DNA of 64,000 bases from Actinopolymorpha rutila (lineage in GTDB: Bacteria; Actinomycetota; Actinomycetes; Propionibacteriales; Actinopolymorphaceae): the NCBI RefSeq assembly GCF_013407855.1, contig NZ_JACBZH010000001.1:1116001-1180000 (forward strand). Direction: 5' to 3'. The notes under the pieces were generated by a model, which worked only from the letters and a program-made list of their open reading frames with translations, searched no databases and was not told where the DNA came from. The position numbers were made by a program, and so were the translations under genes. Below, piece after piece: positions 26,678 to 34,899 of this stretch; position 1 is the first letter of the stretch, and the number at the start of each line of letters is the position of its first letter.

Positions 26678-28528
26678 GTGACCAGACCTGACCACCCATA
26701 CCTGCCCGGTGTACGGCGCTTCCTCCCGGTGACCGGCGGTCGGAGGGCCGCCCGCAACCGGGTCGGTCTCGCTCTTGCCGTCGCCGGCATGGTCGCGGGG
26801 ACGAGTGCCGTGACCACCTCCGCCACCGTGGCGAACGCCGCGGTCGGCGCGACCCGCACCGTCGAGTACCGCGGGCTCCGGCTCACGGTGCCCGCCGGCT
26901 GGGCCGTGCACGACCTGGACCGCGACCCGCGGACCTGCGTGCGCTTCGACCGGCCGGCGCTCTACCTGGGTACGCCCGGTGCGGACCAGCGTTGTCCTGC
27001 CCGGGCGGTGGGCCGCACCGAGGCTCTGCTGATCCAGCCGGCCGCTTCGGCGAAGACGCCGGACCGATCGGGAAGCGGCGCTACGGTCCGCAAGCTCGTT
27101 CCCGGGCGTTCGACGTCGGTCGCGTCGGGCAGCGCCGCGGACCAGGAAGAGTACTTCGACCTGACCGGCACGGGGCTGGTCGCCACCGCGGCCTACGCCA
27201 ACCGGCCGGCGCTGGTCGAGGCGATCCTCGCCGGCGCGCGTTACAACGGCCCTAAGCGCTCGGGCAGTTCGGTGCGGCCGGGGCGTGCCGGCACGGCTGC
27301 CGGCCTGAGCGACCCGCCCTCGATGCCGGCCGGCTCGACCACGACGCGTTTCCGGGGCCAGGGATTCGACACCTGCGCCGCACCGTCCGCGAGCACGATG
27401 CGGGCCTGGCTGGCCTCGACGTACCGCAGCGTCGGCATCTACATCGGCGGCGTCAACCGGGCCTGTCCCGACGGCAACCTGAGCGCCAGTTGGGTCCGCA
27501 CAGTCGCCGGGATGGGCTGGCGCCTCACCCCGATCTACGTCGGCCGGCAGGCACCGTGCGCGCGGCAGAGTGACCTCGGCCCGATCAGGTCCGCCAACCC
27601 CGGCGGGCAGGGCGTGGACGCGGCGGAGGACGCGATCGGGGACGCGAAGCGGTTCGGGCTGGTCCCGGGCAGCACGATCTACAACGACATGGAGGGGTAC
27701 GACACCAGCAGTACCTCCTGCCGCCAGATCGTCCTCGCGTTCCTCGACGGCTGGACCAGGCGACTGCACGACGGCGGTTACCTGTCCGGCGTCTACTCCA
27801 GCGCCTCGTCGGGGATCCGTGACCTGTCCAACGCCTACGTCTCCAACACCTTCGCCCGGCCGGACGTCATCTGGACCGCCCGGTGGGACGGCAGGTCGAG
27901 CGTGTGGGGTGAGCCGTACGTCGCCGACTCGAAGTGGTCGGTGCACCAGCGGGTCAAGCAGTACCGCGGCCCGCACACCGAGAACTGGGGCGGACGGCGG
28001 ATCGAGATCGACAGCGACCGGGTCGACTCGTTGCAGGGCTCGGCGAAGTTCGTGCACGAGGTGATCTCCAGCGGCGCGTTGGTGACGCGCGAGGGACCGG
28101 GCGCGGCCTATCCCGCCGTCGGCACCCGCGAGTCGGGCGCCAGCGTCACCGTGCTCTGCCAGACCGCGGGCAGCCTGGTCGGCGCGACCAACGTGTGGGA
28201 CCGCCTCGCCGACGGCACCTACGTCAGCGACCTGTACGTGGACACGCCGAACAAGCGCGGCTACTCCAGCCCCATCCAGAAGTGCCGGTACTCCTACATG
28301 GTGTGGACCGACGCGCTGCGGGTGCGGTCCGGCCCGGGGACGAACTACCCACAGACCGGCCAGGTCCTGTACGGCGGGATGGCGAACGTCGTGTGCCAGC
28401 GCGCGGGTACGACGGTCGGCAAGAGCGTGGTGTGGGACAAGCTGGACAGCGGCGGCTGGATCGCGGACTGGTACACCACCTCGACCGGCCGGCCCGGCTA
28501 CACCGCGACGATTCCGCGTTGTTCGTAG
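26678..28528 (+). CDS. Secreted DUF1906 glycoside-hydrolase-like protein with two SH3 repeats
   Basis: A 616-residue precursor. After a long signal sequence (RVGLALAVAGMVAGTSAVTT) comes an N-terminal domain of about 170 residues, then DUF1906 (FRGQGFDTCAAPSASTMRAW, then YRSVGIYIGG), a GH25-like barrel as in Rv2525c. Two C-terminal SH3b repeats follow (ALVTREGPGAAYPAVG and ALRVRSGPGTNYPQTG), each with a Trp-Asp-Arg/Lys-Leu motif, typical of cell-wall binding. It likely acts on peptidoglycan outside the cell. The GTG at 26678 has GGAAGG upstream; the frame is open further upstream without a better start. Confidence 0.83.
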   Translation: MTRPDHPYLPGVRRFLPVTGGRRAARNRVGLALAVAGMVAGTSAVTTSATVANAAVGATRTVEYRGLRLTVPAGWAVHDLDRDPRTCVRFDRPALYLGTPGADQRCPARAVGRTEALLIQPAASAKTPDRSGSGATVRKLVPGRSTSVASGSAADQEEYFDLTGTGLVATAAYANRPALVEAILAGARYNGPKRSGSSVRPGRAGTAAGLSDPPSMPAGSTTTRFRGQGFDTCAAPSASTMRAWLASTYRSVGIYIGGVNRACPDGNLSASWVRTVAGMGWRLTPIYVGRQAPCARQSDLGPIRSANPGGQGVDAAEDAIGDAKRFGLVPGSTIYNDMEGYDTSSTSCRQIVLAFLDGWTRRLHDGGYLSGVYSSASSGIRDLSNAYVSNTFARPDVIWTARWDGRSSVWGEPYVADSKWSVHQRVKQYRGPHTENWGGRRIEIDSDRVDSLQGSAKFVHEVISSGALVTREGPGAAYPAVGTRESGASVTVLCQTAGSLVGATNVWDRLADGTYVSDLYVDTPNKRGYSSPIQKCRYSYMVWTDALRVRSGPGTNYPQTGQVLYGGMANVVCQRAGTTVGKSVVWDKLDSGGWIADWYTTSTGRPGYTATIPRCS

Positions 28529-28571
28529 GCGATCGGTCACCCTCTTCCGCGAGGTAGTGGGTGGGTGAACG

Positions 28572-28610
28572 AACAAGGACCGTCCGGCGAAGTGCCGGAC
28601 GGCCCTTGTT
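28572..28610. terminator. Bidirectional terminator, 17-bp stem
   Basis: AACAAGGACCGTCCGGC (28572-28588), loop of five, GCCGGACGGCCCTTGTT (28594-28610), one mismatch. It lies between the convergent DUF1906 and XPB genes. Confidence 0.88.
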
Positions 28611-28621
28611 TCGTTGGGGAT

Positions 28622-30277
28622 TCAGTTCGGCAGGTCTCCGGAGAGCACGTCGTCGGCGTCGATGATGCGGTAGGCGTATCCCTGCTCGGCAAGGAAACGT
28701 TGACGGTGCGCGGCGAAGTCCTGGTCCACGGTGTCCCGGGACACCACGGCGTAGAAGCGCGCGGCCCGCCCGTCGTGCTTGGGACGCAGCAACCGGCCCA
28801 GCCTTTGCGCCTCCTCCTGCCGGGACCCGAAGGTGCCCGAGACCTGGATGGCCACGGCCGCCTCGGGCAGGTCGATGGAGAAGTTCGCCACCTTGGACAC
28901 CACCAGCAGGTCGATCTCGCCGCTGCGGAACGCCTCGAACAACCGCTGGCGTTCGCGTACGGTCGTCTCGCCCTTGATGATCGGGGCATCCAACCGGGCG
29001 GCGAGCTCGTCGAGCTGGTCGATGTACTGCCCGATCACCAGCGTGGGTTCGCCGCGGTGCTGCTCGGCCAGCCGGCAGACCACCCGGGCCTTGGTGTCGG
29101 TCGTACACGCGAGGCGGTAGCGCTCGTCGACGTCGGCGGTGGCGTAGGTGATGCGTTCGCTGTCGGTGAGGGTGACCCGGACCTCCACGCAGTCGGCCGG
29201 CGCGATCCAGCCCTGGGACTCGATGTCCTTCCAGGGCGCGTCGTAACGCTTCGGCCCGATCAGGGAGAACACGTCGCCCTCCCGGCCGTCCTCGCGTACG
29301 AGCGTCGCTGTCAGCCCCAGCCTGCGCCGGGCCTGCAGGTCGGCGGTCATCCGGAAGATCGGCGCCGGTAGCAGGTGCACCTCGTCGTAGAGCACCAGGC
29401 CCCAGTCGCGCGCGCCGAACAGTTCCAGGTGGGTGTAGGCGCCCTTACGCCGCGACGTCATCACCTGGTACGTCGCGATGGTGACCGGCCGGATCTCCTT
29501 GCGGGCGCCGGAGTACTCGCCGATCTCGTCCTCGGTCAGGGACGTGCGGCGCATCAGCTCGTCCTTCCACTGCCGGGCGGACACGGTGTTGGTGACCAGG
29601 ATCAGCGTGGTCGCCTTCGCGTGTGCCATCGCGGCCGCACCGACCAGCGTCTTGCCGGCACCGCAGGGGAGTACGACGACGCCGGAACCCCCGTGCCAGA
29701 AGGCGTCCGCGGCCTGTTGCTGGTAGGGCCGCAGCGACCATTCGTCCTGGAGCAGTTCGATCTGGTGCGCCTCGCCGTCGACGTAGCCCGCGGTGTCCTC
29801 GGCCGGCCAGCCGATCTTGAGCAAGGCCTGCTTGACATGGCCGCGCTCGGAGGGGTGCACCGCCACCGTGTCGGGGTCGATGCGCGCGCCGAGCATCGGC
29901 TTCAGCTTCGCGCTGCGCAGCACCTCCTCCAGCACCGGGCGGTCGGTGGTCACCAGTACCAGGCCGTGCGAGGGGTGGTTGTCCAGCCGCAACCGGCCGT
30001 AGCGGGCCATCGTGTCGGCGATGTCCACCAGCAGCGCGTGCGGCACGGCGTACCGGCTGAACCGCAGCAGCGTGTCGACCACCTGCTCGGCGTCGTGCCC
30101 GGCGGCGCGGGCGTTCCACAGCCCGAGCGGGGTGAGGCGGTAGGTGTGGACGTGTTCGGGTGCGCGTTCGAGCTCGGCGAACGGCGCGATCGCCTTGCGC
30201 GCCTCGTCCGCCGCGGGATGCCCCACCTCCAGCAGCAGGGTCTTGTCGGACTGGACGATCAACGGTCCGTCGTTCAC
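28622..30277 (-). CDS. Bacterial XPB-type DNA repair helicase
   Basis: The 551-residue superfamily-2 helicase is related to eukaryotic XPB and mycobacterial Rv0861c. An N-terminal damage-recognition-like domain precedes Walker A (LPCGAGKTLVGAAAM), the DEVH box (VLYDEVHLLP), LGLTATLVREDG, and motif VI (QEEAQRLGRLLRPK). It unwinds DNA 3' to 5' and probably serves repair. The GTG at 30277 gives the family start (NDGPLIVQSDKTLLLEV) behind GGAGACC; the frame is open about 120 bases further. Its usual partner lies 4.6 kb away at 34900-37182. Confidence 0.93.
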   Translation of the reverse strand: MNDGPLIVQSDKTLLLEVGHPAADEARKAIAPFAELERAPEHVHTYRLTPLGLWNARAAGHDAEQVVDTLLRFSRYAVPHALLVDIADTMARYGRLRLDNHPSHGLVLVTTDRPVLEEVLRSAKLKPMLGARIDPDTVAVHPSERGHVKQALLKIGWPAEDTAGYVDGEAHQIELLQDEWSLRPYQQQAADAFWHGGSGVVVLPCGAGKTLVGAAAMAHAKATTLILVTNTVSARQWKDELMRRTSLTEDEIGEYSGARKEIRPVTIATYQVMTSRRKGAYTHLELFGARDWGLVLYDEVHLLPAPIFRMTADLQARRRLGLTATLVREDGREGDVFSLIGPKRYDAPWKDIESQGWIAPADCVEVRVTLTDSERITYATADVDERYRLACTTDTKARVVCRLAEQHRGEPTLVIGQYIDQLDELAARLDAPIIKGETTVRERQRLFEAFRSGEIDLLVVSKVANFSIDLPEAAVAIQVSGTFGSRQEEAQRLGRLLRPKHDGRAARFYAVVSRDTVDQDFAAHRQRFLAEQGYAYRIIDADDVLSGDLPN

Positions 30278-30401
30278 GAGGTCTCCGGGTGGGGCGTCGG
30301 GGGTTTCACTCCAGTGTCCAACCGAGGGCAAGTCCGTGGTGTTCCGCGCGGAATCATGGGGCCCGTCGGCGCCCCGGTCACGTGGTCGGAGGGCCATGCG
30401 A

Positions 30402-30935
30402 TCACGGGGCCGCCGCCGCCCGGCGCCGGGCCCGGAACGCCGCGACGTTGGCCCGCGAGGAGCAGCGGTCGGAGCAGTAGCGGCGGGAACAGTTGGGAGA
30501 GGTGTCGACGAACACCTGCCCGCACCGGTCCGCCTGGCACTCGCCCAGCCGGTCCGGACCCAGGTCGCAGACCACGGTCGACAGCCCCATCAGCCCTTCT
30601 GTGGCGAGGGTTTCGGCCACCGAGGACCGGCGTTCGGCGACGTGCAGGTGCAGCCCCTGCCCGCCGTGCCCGGTGATGAACGGCGACACCGGGTGGCGGG
30701 CGAGGAGCTCGTTCAGCCGCTCGACCACCCGGTCCGCGCTCTCGCCGGCCTCCGGGGCCTCGGCGAACACCGGCCGCAGGTCGCGCCGCAGCCGGCGCAG
30801 GACGCGGACGTCGGCGGCGCTGACGCGTTCGGCCAGCCAGGGCCGGTCGGCGAGCTGCGCCCGCACGTCGTCCTCGTCCTCCAGCGACGCGTTGACCATC
30901 GTCGCCGCCCGCTCGGCGTAACGGAGAAAGTCCAC
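30402..30935 (-). CDS. CGNR zinc-finger (ABATE-like) regulator
   Basis: A 177-residue protein with an N-terminal helical ligand-binding-type domain (FLRYAERAATMVNASLEDED) and a C-terminal zinc finger: the cysteines in GECQADRCGQVF and RRYCSDRCSSRANVAAFRAR. Members of this family are stress-linked transcription factors. The start is GTG at 30935. The finger is complete. Confidence 0.88.
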   Translation of the reverse strand: MDFLRYAERAATMVNASLEDEDDVRAQLADRPWLAERVSAADVRVLRRLRRDLRPVFAEAPEAGESADRVVERLNELLARHPVSPFITGHGGQGLHLHVAERRSSVAETLATEGLMGLSTVVCDLGPDRLGECQADRCGQVFVDTSPNCSRRYCSDRCSSRANVAAFRARRRAAAAP

Positions 30936-31187
30936 TTGTGCACCTTACTCCACGCCTCCACTGTGTAATTGTCACAAGTCGTCCATGACTATTACTTCCG
31001 TCCAGAACGCGAGGAACGGCCATGGAAAACGACCGCGCGAGCTACCGAGCTCGCCGACGCGGTGGGGAACGCGACGCGATCTTCGCCGCCAGTCCGCTGA
31101 CGACACTGACGACACCGCCGGCACCTCGGCCGGGCCGTACGGGCAACGACGGTGACCGGGGCGCCGGGTACGGGTAGCGTGCGGGGC

Positions 31188-31634
31188 ATGCTGGCCCGTG
31201 ATCTGGTCGAGGACTATCCGTCGGTGCACGTCGACGCCGACGCCCTGGAGGCCGCCCGGCTGATGGGCGAGCACCGGCTGCCCGGGCTGGTGGTGACCGG
31301 CGACGGCGGCCGCCCGATCGCCGTACTCCCCGCCTCGCAGGTGGTGCGGTTCGTCATCCCCGGGTACGTCCAGGAGGATCCCTCGCTTGCCCGGGTCCTG
31401 GACGAGCGGGCGGCCGACCGGATCGTCAACGAGTTGGCCGGCCGCCGGGTCGGAGACCTGTTGCCGCCGCGGACCAAGGACCTCCCGGTGCTGCACGGTG
31501 ATGACACGGTGCTGGAGCTCGCGGCGGTGATGGCCCGGCTGCGCTGCCCGCTGGTCGCCATCGTCGACGACGACACGGTGCTGGGCGTGGTCACGGCGTC
31601 CAGGCTGCTGTCGTTGTCCCTGCACGCCACATGA
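31188..31634 (+). CDS. CBS-domain pair protein
   Basis: A 148-residue cytoplasmic protein made of two CBS motifs (ARDLVEDYPSVHVDADALEA and VGDLLPPRTKDLPVLHGDDT). CBS pairs bind adenosine nucleotides or SAM and switch partner proteins. The stop overlaps the ATG of the permease (ATGA), so it probably senses nucleotide state for that transporter. The ATG at 31188 has a weak ribosome site; a GTG start at 31152 is possible. Confidence 0.82.
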   Translation: MLARDLVEDYPSVHVDADALEAARLMGEHRLPGLVVTGDGGRPIAVLPASQVVRFVIPGYVQEDPSLARVLDERAADRIVNELAGRRVGDLLPPRTKDLPVLHGDDTVLELAAVMARLRCPLVAIVDDDTVLGVVTASRLLSLSLHAT

Positions 31635-32914
31635 GCCTGTGGATCGCGGTCGCCGCGTTCGTCGTCGCCTACACCCTGATCGCCACCGAACGAGTTCCCC
31701 GGCTGGCCGCTGCCCTCGGCGGGGCGGGTGTCGTACTGGCCCTGGGGATCGTGGGCGCGCACGACGTCTTCTACTCGCCGGACAGCGGTATCGACTGGAA
31801 CGTCGTGTTCCTGCTCCTCGGCATGATGATCATCGTCGGGGTGCTCCGCCAGACCGGCATCTTCGAGTTCCTCGCCATCTGGGCGGCCAAACGCGCGCGT
31901 GGGCGGCCCTACCGCGTCCTGGTGCTGCTGTGCCTGCTCACCGCGCTGGCCTCGGCGTTGCTGGACAACGTGACGACGGTCCTGCTGGTCGCGCCGGTCA
32001 CGTTGCTGGTGTGCCAGCGGATCGGCGTACGCCCCGAACCCTTTCTGGTCGCGGAGGTGCTCGCCTCCAACATCGGCGGCACGTCGACGCTGGTCGGTGA
32101 CCCGCCGAACATCATCATCGCCAGCCGCGCCGGCCTGTCGTTCAACGACTTCCTCGCCAACCTGGCGCCGTTCATCGCGGTCCTGCTGGTGGTGTTCGTC
32201 GGGCTGTGCAGGTGGCTGTTCCGGCACGCGTTCGAGGCCGACCCCGAACGCGTGGCCGAGGTGATGTCGCTGTCCGAACGCGAGGCGATCAACGACGTCC
32301 CGCTGCTGCGCCGCTCGCTCGTGGTGCTCGCGGGCGTCCTGCTCGGATTCGTACTCCATCCCGTCCTGCACGTCGAACCCTCCATCGTCGCGCTGCTCGG
32401 TGCCGGGGTGCTCGTGCTTGTCAGCGGACTCTCGTCGGGCAGTTATCTGGAGGAGGTCGAGTGGGAGACGCTGGTCTTCTTCATGGGCCTGTTCGTCATG
32501 GTCGGTGCCCTGGTGAAGGTCGGCGTGATCGACACCATCGCGCACTGGCTGGCGGAGGCGACCGGCGGGAAGCCGGCGCTGGCGATCGGCGTACTCCTGG
32601 TCGGGTCGGCGCTGTTGTCGGCGATCGTCGACAACATCCCGTTCGTGGCGACGATGGCGCCGGTGGTGGCCGAGCTCACCGGGCCGCACGGCCCGCTCGC
32701 CGGGCAGACCGGCCTGTGGTGGGCGCTCGCGCTGGGCGCGGACCTGGGCGGGAACGCCACCGCGGTCGGGGCCAGCGCGAACGTCGTCGCCCTCGGAATC
32801 GCCAAGCGCAACGGCTTCCCGATCAGCTTCTGGGAGTTCACGAAGTACGGCGCGCTGGTCGCCGCGGTCTCGGTCGCGCTGGCGCTGCCGTACCTCCTGC
32901 TCCGCTACACCTGA
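31631..32914 (+). CDS. ArsB/NhaD-type ion transporter (SLC13/IT superfamily)
   Basis: This 427-residue integral membrane protein has about eleven helices and the family hairpin motifs LLDNVTTVLLVAPVTLL and SAIVDNIPFVATMAPVVAEL in its two repeated halves, plus SNIGGTSTLVGDPPN. It belongs with arsenite permeases and NhaD-type sodium/proton antiporters; the substrate cannot be read. No arsR or arsC is near. It is coupled to the CBS gene upstream and probably gated or adjusted by it. Confidence 0.88.
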   Translation: MSLWIAVAAFVVAYTLIATERVPRLAAALGGAGVVLALGIVGAHDVFYSPDSGIDWNVVFLLLGMMIIVGVLRQTGIFEFLAIWAAKRARGRPYRVLVLLCLLTALASALLDNVTTVLLVAPVTLLVCQRIGVRPEPFLVAEVLASNIGGTSTLVGDPPNIIIASRAGLSFNDFLANLAPFIAVLLVVFVGLCRWLFRHAFEADPERVAEVMSLSEREAINDVPLLRRSLVVLAGVLLGFVLHPVLHVEPSIVALLGAGVLVLVSGLSSGSYLEEVEWETLVFFMGLFVMVGALVKVGVIDTIAHWLAEATGGKPALAIGVLLVGSALLSAIVDNIPFVATMAPVVAELTGPHGPLAGQTGLWWALALGADLGGNATAVGASANVVALGIAKRNGFPISFWEFTKYGALVAAVSVALALPYLLLRYT

Positions 32915-32975
32915 GCGCCTGAGACGTCGCGGGGCGGCCCGCGGACCGGCCGTCGTGCGGCCGGGGGAGGTGCGC

Positions 32976-33872
32976 GTGCCAGGCTTGGCCGTGATGAACG
33001 AGACCCCGACCCCCGACTCCGCGGCCGTGCCCGATCCGGCGGCCGGCCTCGAGGCTGCCGCCGCACCCGAGCGGTGCCGTGCGGTGATCTGCGACCTGGA
33101 CGGCACCGTCTACCTGTCCGGCCGGCCGGTGCCGGGCGCGGTGGAGGCGCTCGCCCGGCTGCGCGCGGACGGCGTGCGGGTGCTGTTCGTCTCCAACAAC
33201 CCGCTGCGCGACCCCGGGTCGTACGCAGAACGCCTCACCGGTCTCGGCATCCCGGCAACCACCGACGACGTCCTCACCTCCGGTGTGGTGATGGGGCGCT
33301 GGCTCGCCGAGGAGACCCCCGGCGCGAAGGTCTACCTGCTCGGTGAGGAGAGCCTGCGCCGCGAGCTCACCGCCGCCGGTGCGGTGCTGGTGGACACCGG
33401 CGACCAGGCCGAGGTGGTGGTGGCGTCGTTCGACCGGACGTTCCGGTACGAGACCTGGCTGGAGGCGTTCAACGCGCTGCGGGCCGGGGCGCGGTTCGTG
33501 GCCACCAACCCCGACCCGACCTGCCCGGTCGAGGGCGGCGAGGTACCCGACTGCGGCGGCGTCATCGCGGCCCTGGAGACGACCACCGGACGCCGGGTGG
33601 AGGCGGTGGCCGGCAAACCGTCGCCACTCATGCTGACCGCGGCGCTGGAACGCCTCGGCTGCTCCCCCGCGGAGGTCGTGGTGGTCGGCGACCGGCCGGG
33701 CACCGACATCGAACTCGGCCGGCGCGGCGGCGTGGCGACGGCACTGGTGCTCACCGGCATCACCGACCAGGCGGCCGCCGCGGCACTGCGGCCGGCGCCG
33801 ACGTTCGTCCTGGACAGCATCGCCGAGCTGCCGGACGCGCTGCTCGGCCAGAACGCCCAGGACACGCCCTAG
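32976..33872 (+). CDS. HAD-IIA phosphatase (NagD-like)
   Basis: A 298-residue haloacid-dehalogenase phosphatase. Motif I is VICDLDGTVYLSG, motif II VLFVSNNPLR, motif III includes AVAGKPSPLML, and motif IV is VVVGDRPGTDIELGRRGG. NagD-like enzymes remove phosphate from nucleotides or sugars. The GTG at 32976 is chosen because GGGGGAGG lies five bases upstream; an ATG at 32994 is in frame. It follows the permease by 61 bases. Confidence 0.88.
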   Translation: MPGLAVMNETPTPDSAAVPDPAAGLEAAAAPERCRAVICDLDGTVYLSGRPVPGAVEALARLRADGVRVLFVSNNPLRDPGSYAERLTGLGIPATTDDVLTSGVVMGRWLAEETPGAKVYLLGEESLRRELTAAGAVLVDTGDQAEVVVASFDRTFRYETWLEAFNALRAGARFVATNPDPTCPVEGGEVPDCGGVIAALETTTGRRVEAVAGKPSPLMLTAALERLGCSPAEVVVVGDRPGTDIELGRRGGVATALVLTGITDQAAAAALRPAPTFVLDSIAELPDALLGQNAQDTP

Positions 33873-33882
33873 AAGCCGGGGC

Positions 33883-34833
33883 TCACAACTCCGAGGGCAG
33901 CGGCCAGGAGTTGGCTTCGCAGGCGCCGACGCTCTTGGTCTGCTGCATCATCACCGGAGCCGGCCTGCCGGGGCCCGGGCAGGTTGCGTGGCTCTCGCCG
34001 AGCGCGTGCCCGACCTCGTGGTTGACGACGTACCGGCGGTACTTCAGGACGTCTCCGTGGAACGCCGGCACGCCACCCGCCCACCGGCGGGCGTTGATCG
34101 CCACGTGGTCGCCCATCCGGCAGGAGAGTTCTCCGCCGGTGCCCAGCGGCGCGCAGAGCTTGTCCGTGGTGTCCGGTGACGCGATGACGATGCGCAGGTC
34201 GTAGTTCTTGCCGGCGACGCGTTCGAACCTCGCCCGGCCCGCGGCGGCCCAGCTGCGCCGGTCGGCGAGTGTCGCGTCGACGACGCGGGCGACGTCGACC
34301 GGGCGCCAGGGCAGCGAGTCCTCGACCTCGACCCGGTAACGCACGACCCGGCCGGTTCCGAACGGCTCGGTGTGTCCCGGCGCGGCTGCCAGCACACCCG
34401 ACCCGTGTTTGGCGATGGCCGACGGGCTCGACGGGTCCCCGGGTGCCGGCCGCACGGTCGCCGACGGAGACGTACGTCCGTCGCTGCGGGAGATCCGGTC
34501 CGGGGCACCGCGCAGTGCCGACCGGACCCCTTCCGACGCCGCGTTGCCGTCCGCGTCACCGGAGTCGGCCGCGTCGCCGGAACCAGCCGCGTCGCCGGAA
34601 CCAGCCGCGTCGCCGGAACCGGCCGCGTTGCCGTGGCCGGCGCGCTCGCCGCCGGCCCGGTCCGCCGCGTCGAGCATCCGCGCGGCGGCGTCCCGGTCGA
34701 ACGGATTCGTCGGCGCCAGGCCGCGCAGGCCGGCGATCAGGGCGACCGCGACCACCGAGGCCGACACGAGCACGGTGAGTGATCGCCGAAGTCGTCGGCG
34801 TCGCTGACGTCGCCACTCCTTACGACTGACCAT
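33883..34833 (-). CDS. DUF3152 protein, membrane-anchored metzincin-like
   Basis: The 316-residue protein has a basic N-terminus (RRQRRRRLRRS), one membrane helix (LTVLVSASVVAVALIAGL), a low-complexity Gly/Ser/Ala/Asp linker, and a C-terminal DUF3152 domain. The domain contains HEVGHALGESH, a full HExxHxxGxxH zinc motif, followed by PAPVMMQQ, which could be a Met-turn. It is likely an outside-facing protease or its relic. The linker is encoded by three perfect 18-bp repeats (34568-34621) plus degenerate ones. The ATG at 34833 follows GGAG. Confidence 0.85.
   Translation of the reverse strand: MVSRKEWRRQRRRRLRRSLTVLVSASVVAVALIAGLRGLAPTNPFDRDAAARMLDAADRAGGERAGHGNAAGSGDAAGSGDAAGSGDAADSGDADGNAASEGVRSALRGAPDRISRSDGRTSPSATVRPAPGDPSSPSAIAKHGSGVLAAAPGHTEPFGTGRVVRYRVEVEDSLPWRPVDVARVVDATLADRRSWAAAGRARFERVAGKNYDLRIVIASPDTTDKLCAPLGTGGELSCRMGDHVAINARRWAGGVPAFHGDVLKYRRYVVNHEVGHALGESHATCPGPGRPAPVMMQQTKSVGACEANSWPLPSEL
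34568..34621. repeat. Three tandem 18-bp repeats inside the DUF3152 gene
   Basis: The unit gccgcgtcgccggaacca is repeated three times (last base differs in the third copy), with decayed copies on both sides. In the minus-strand frame it codes for GSGDAA units of a linker, so copy-number change would leave the frame intact. Confidence 0.85.
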
Positions 34834-34899
34834 CAACTCCGGCTCCCCTTCGTTCGAACCGTGGGGAACCCTAGTCGACCTCTGCCCGGCGCCGGCCGA

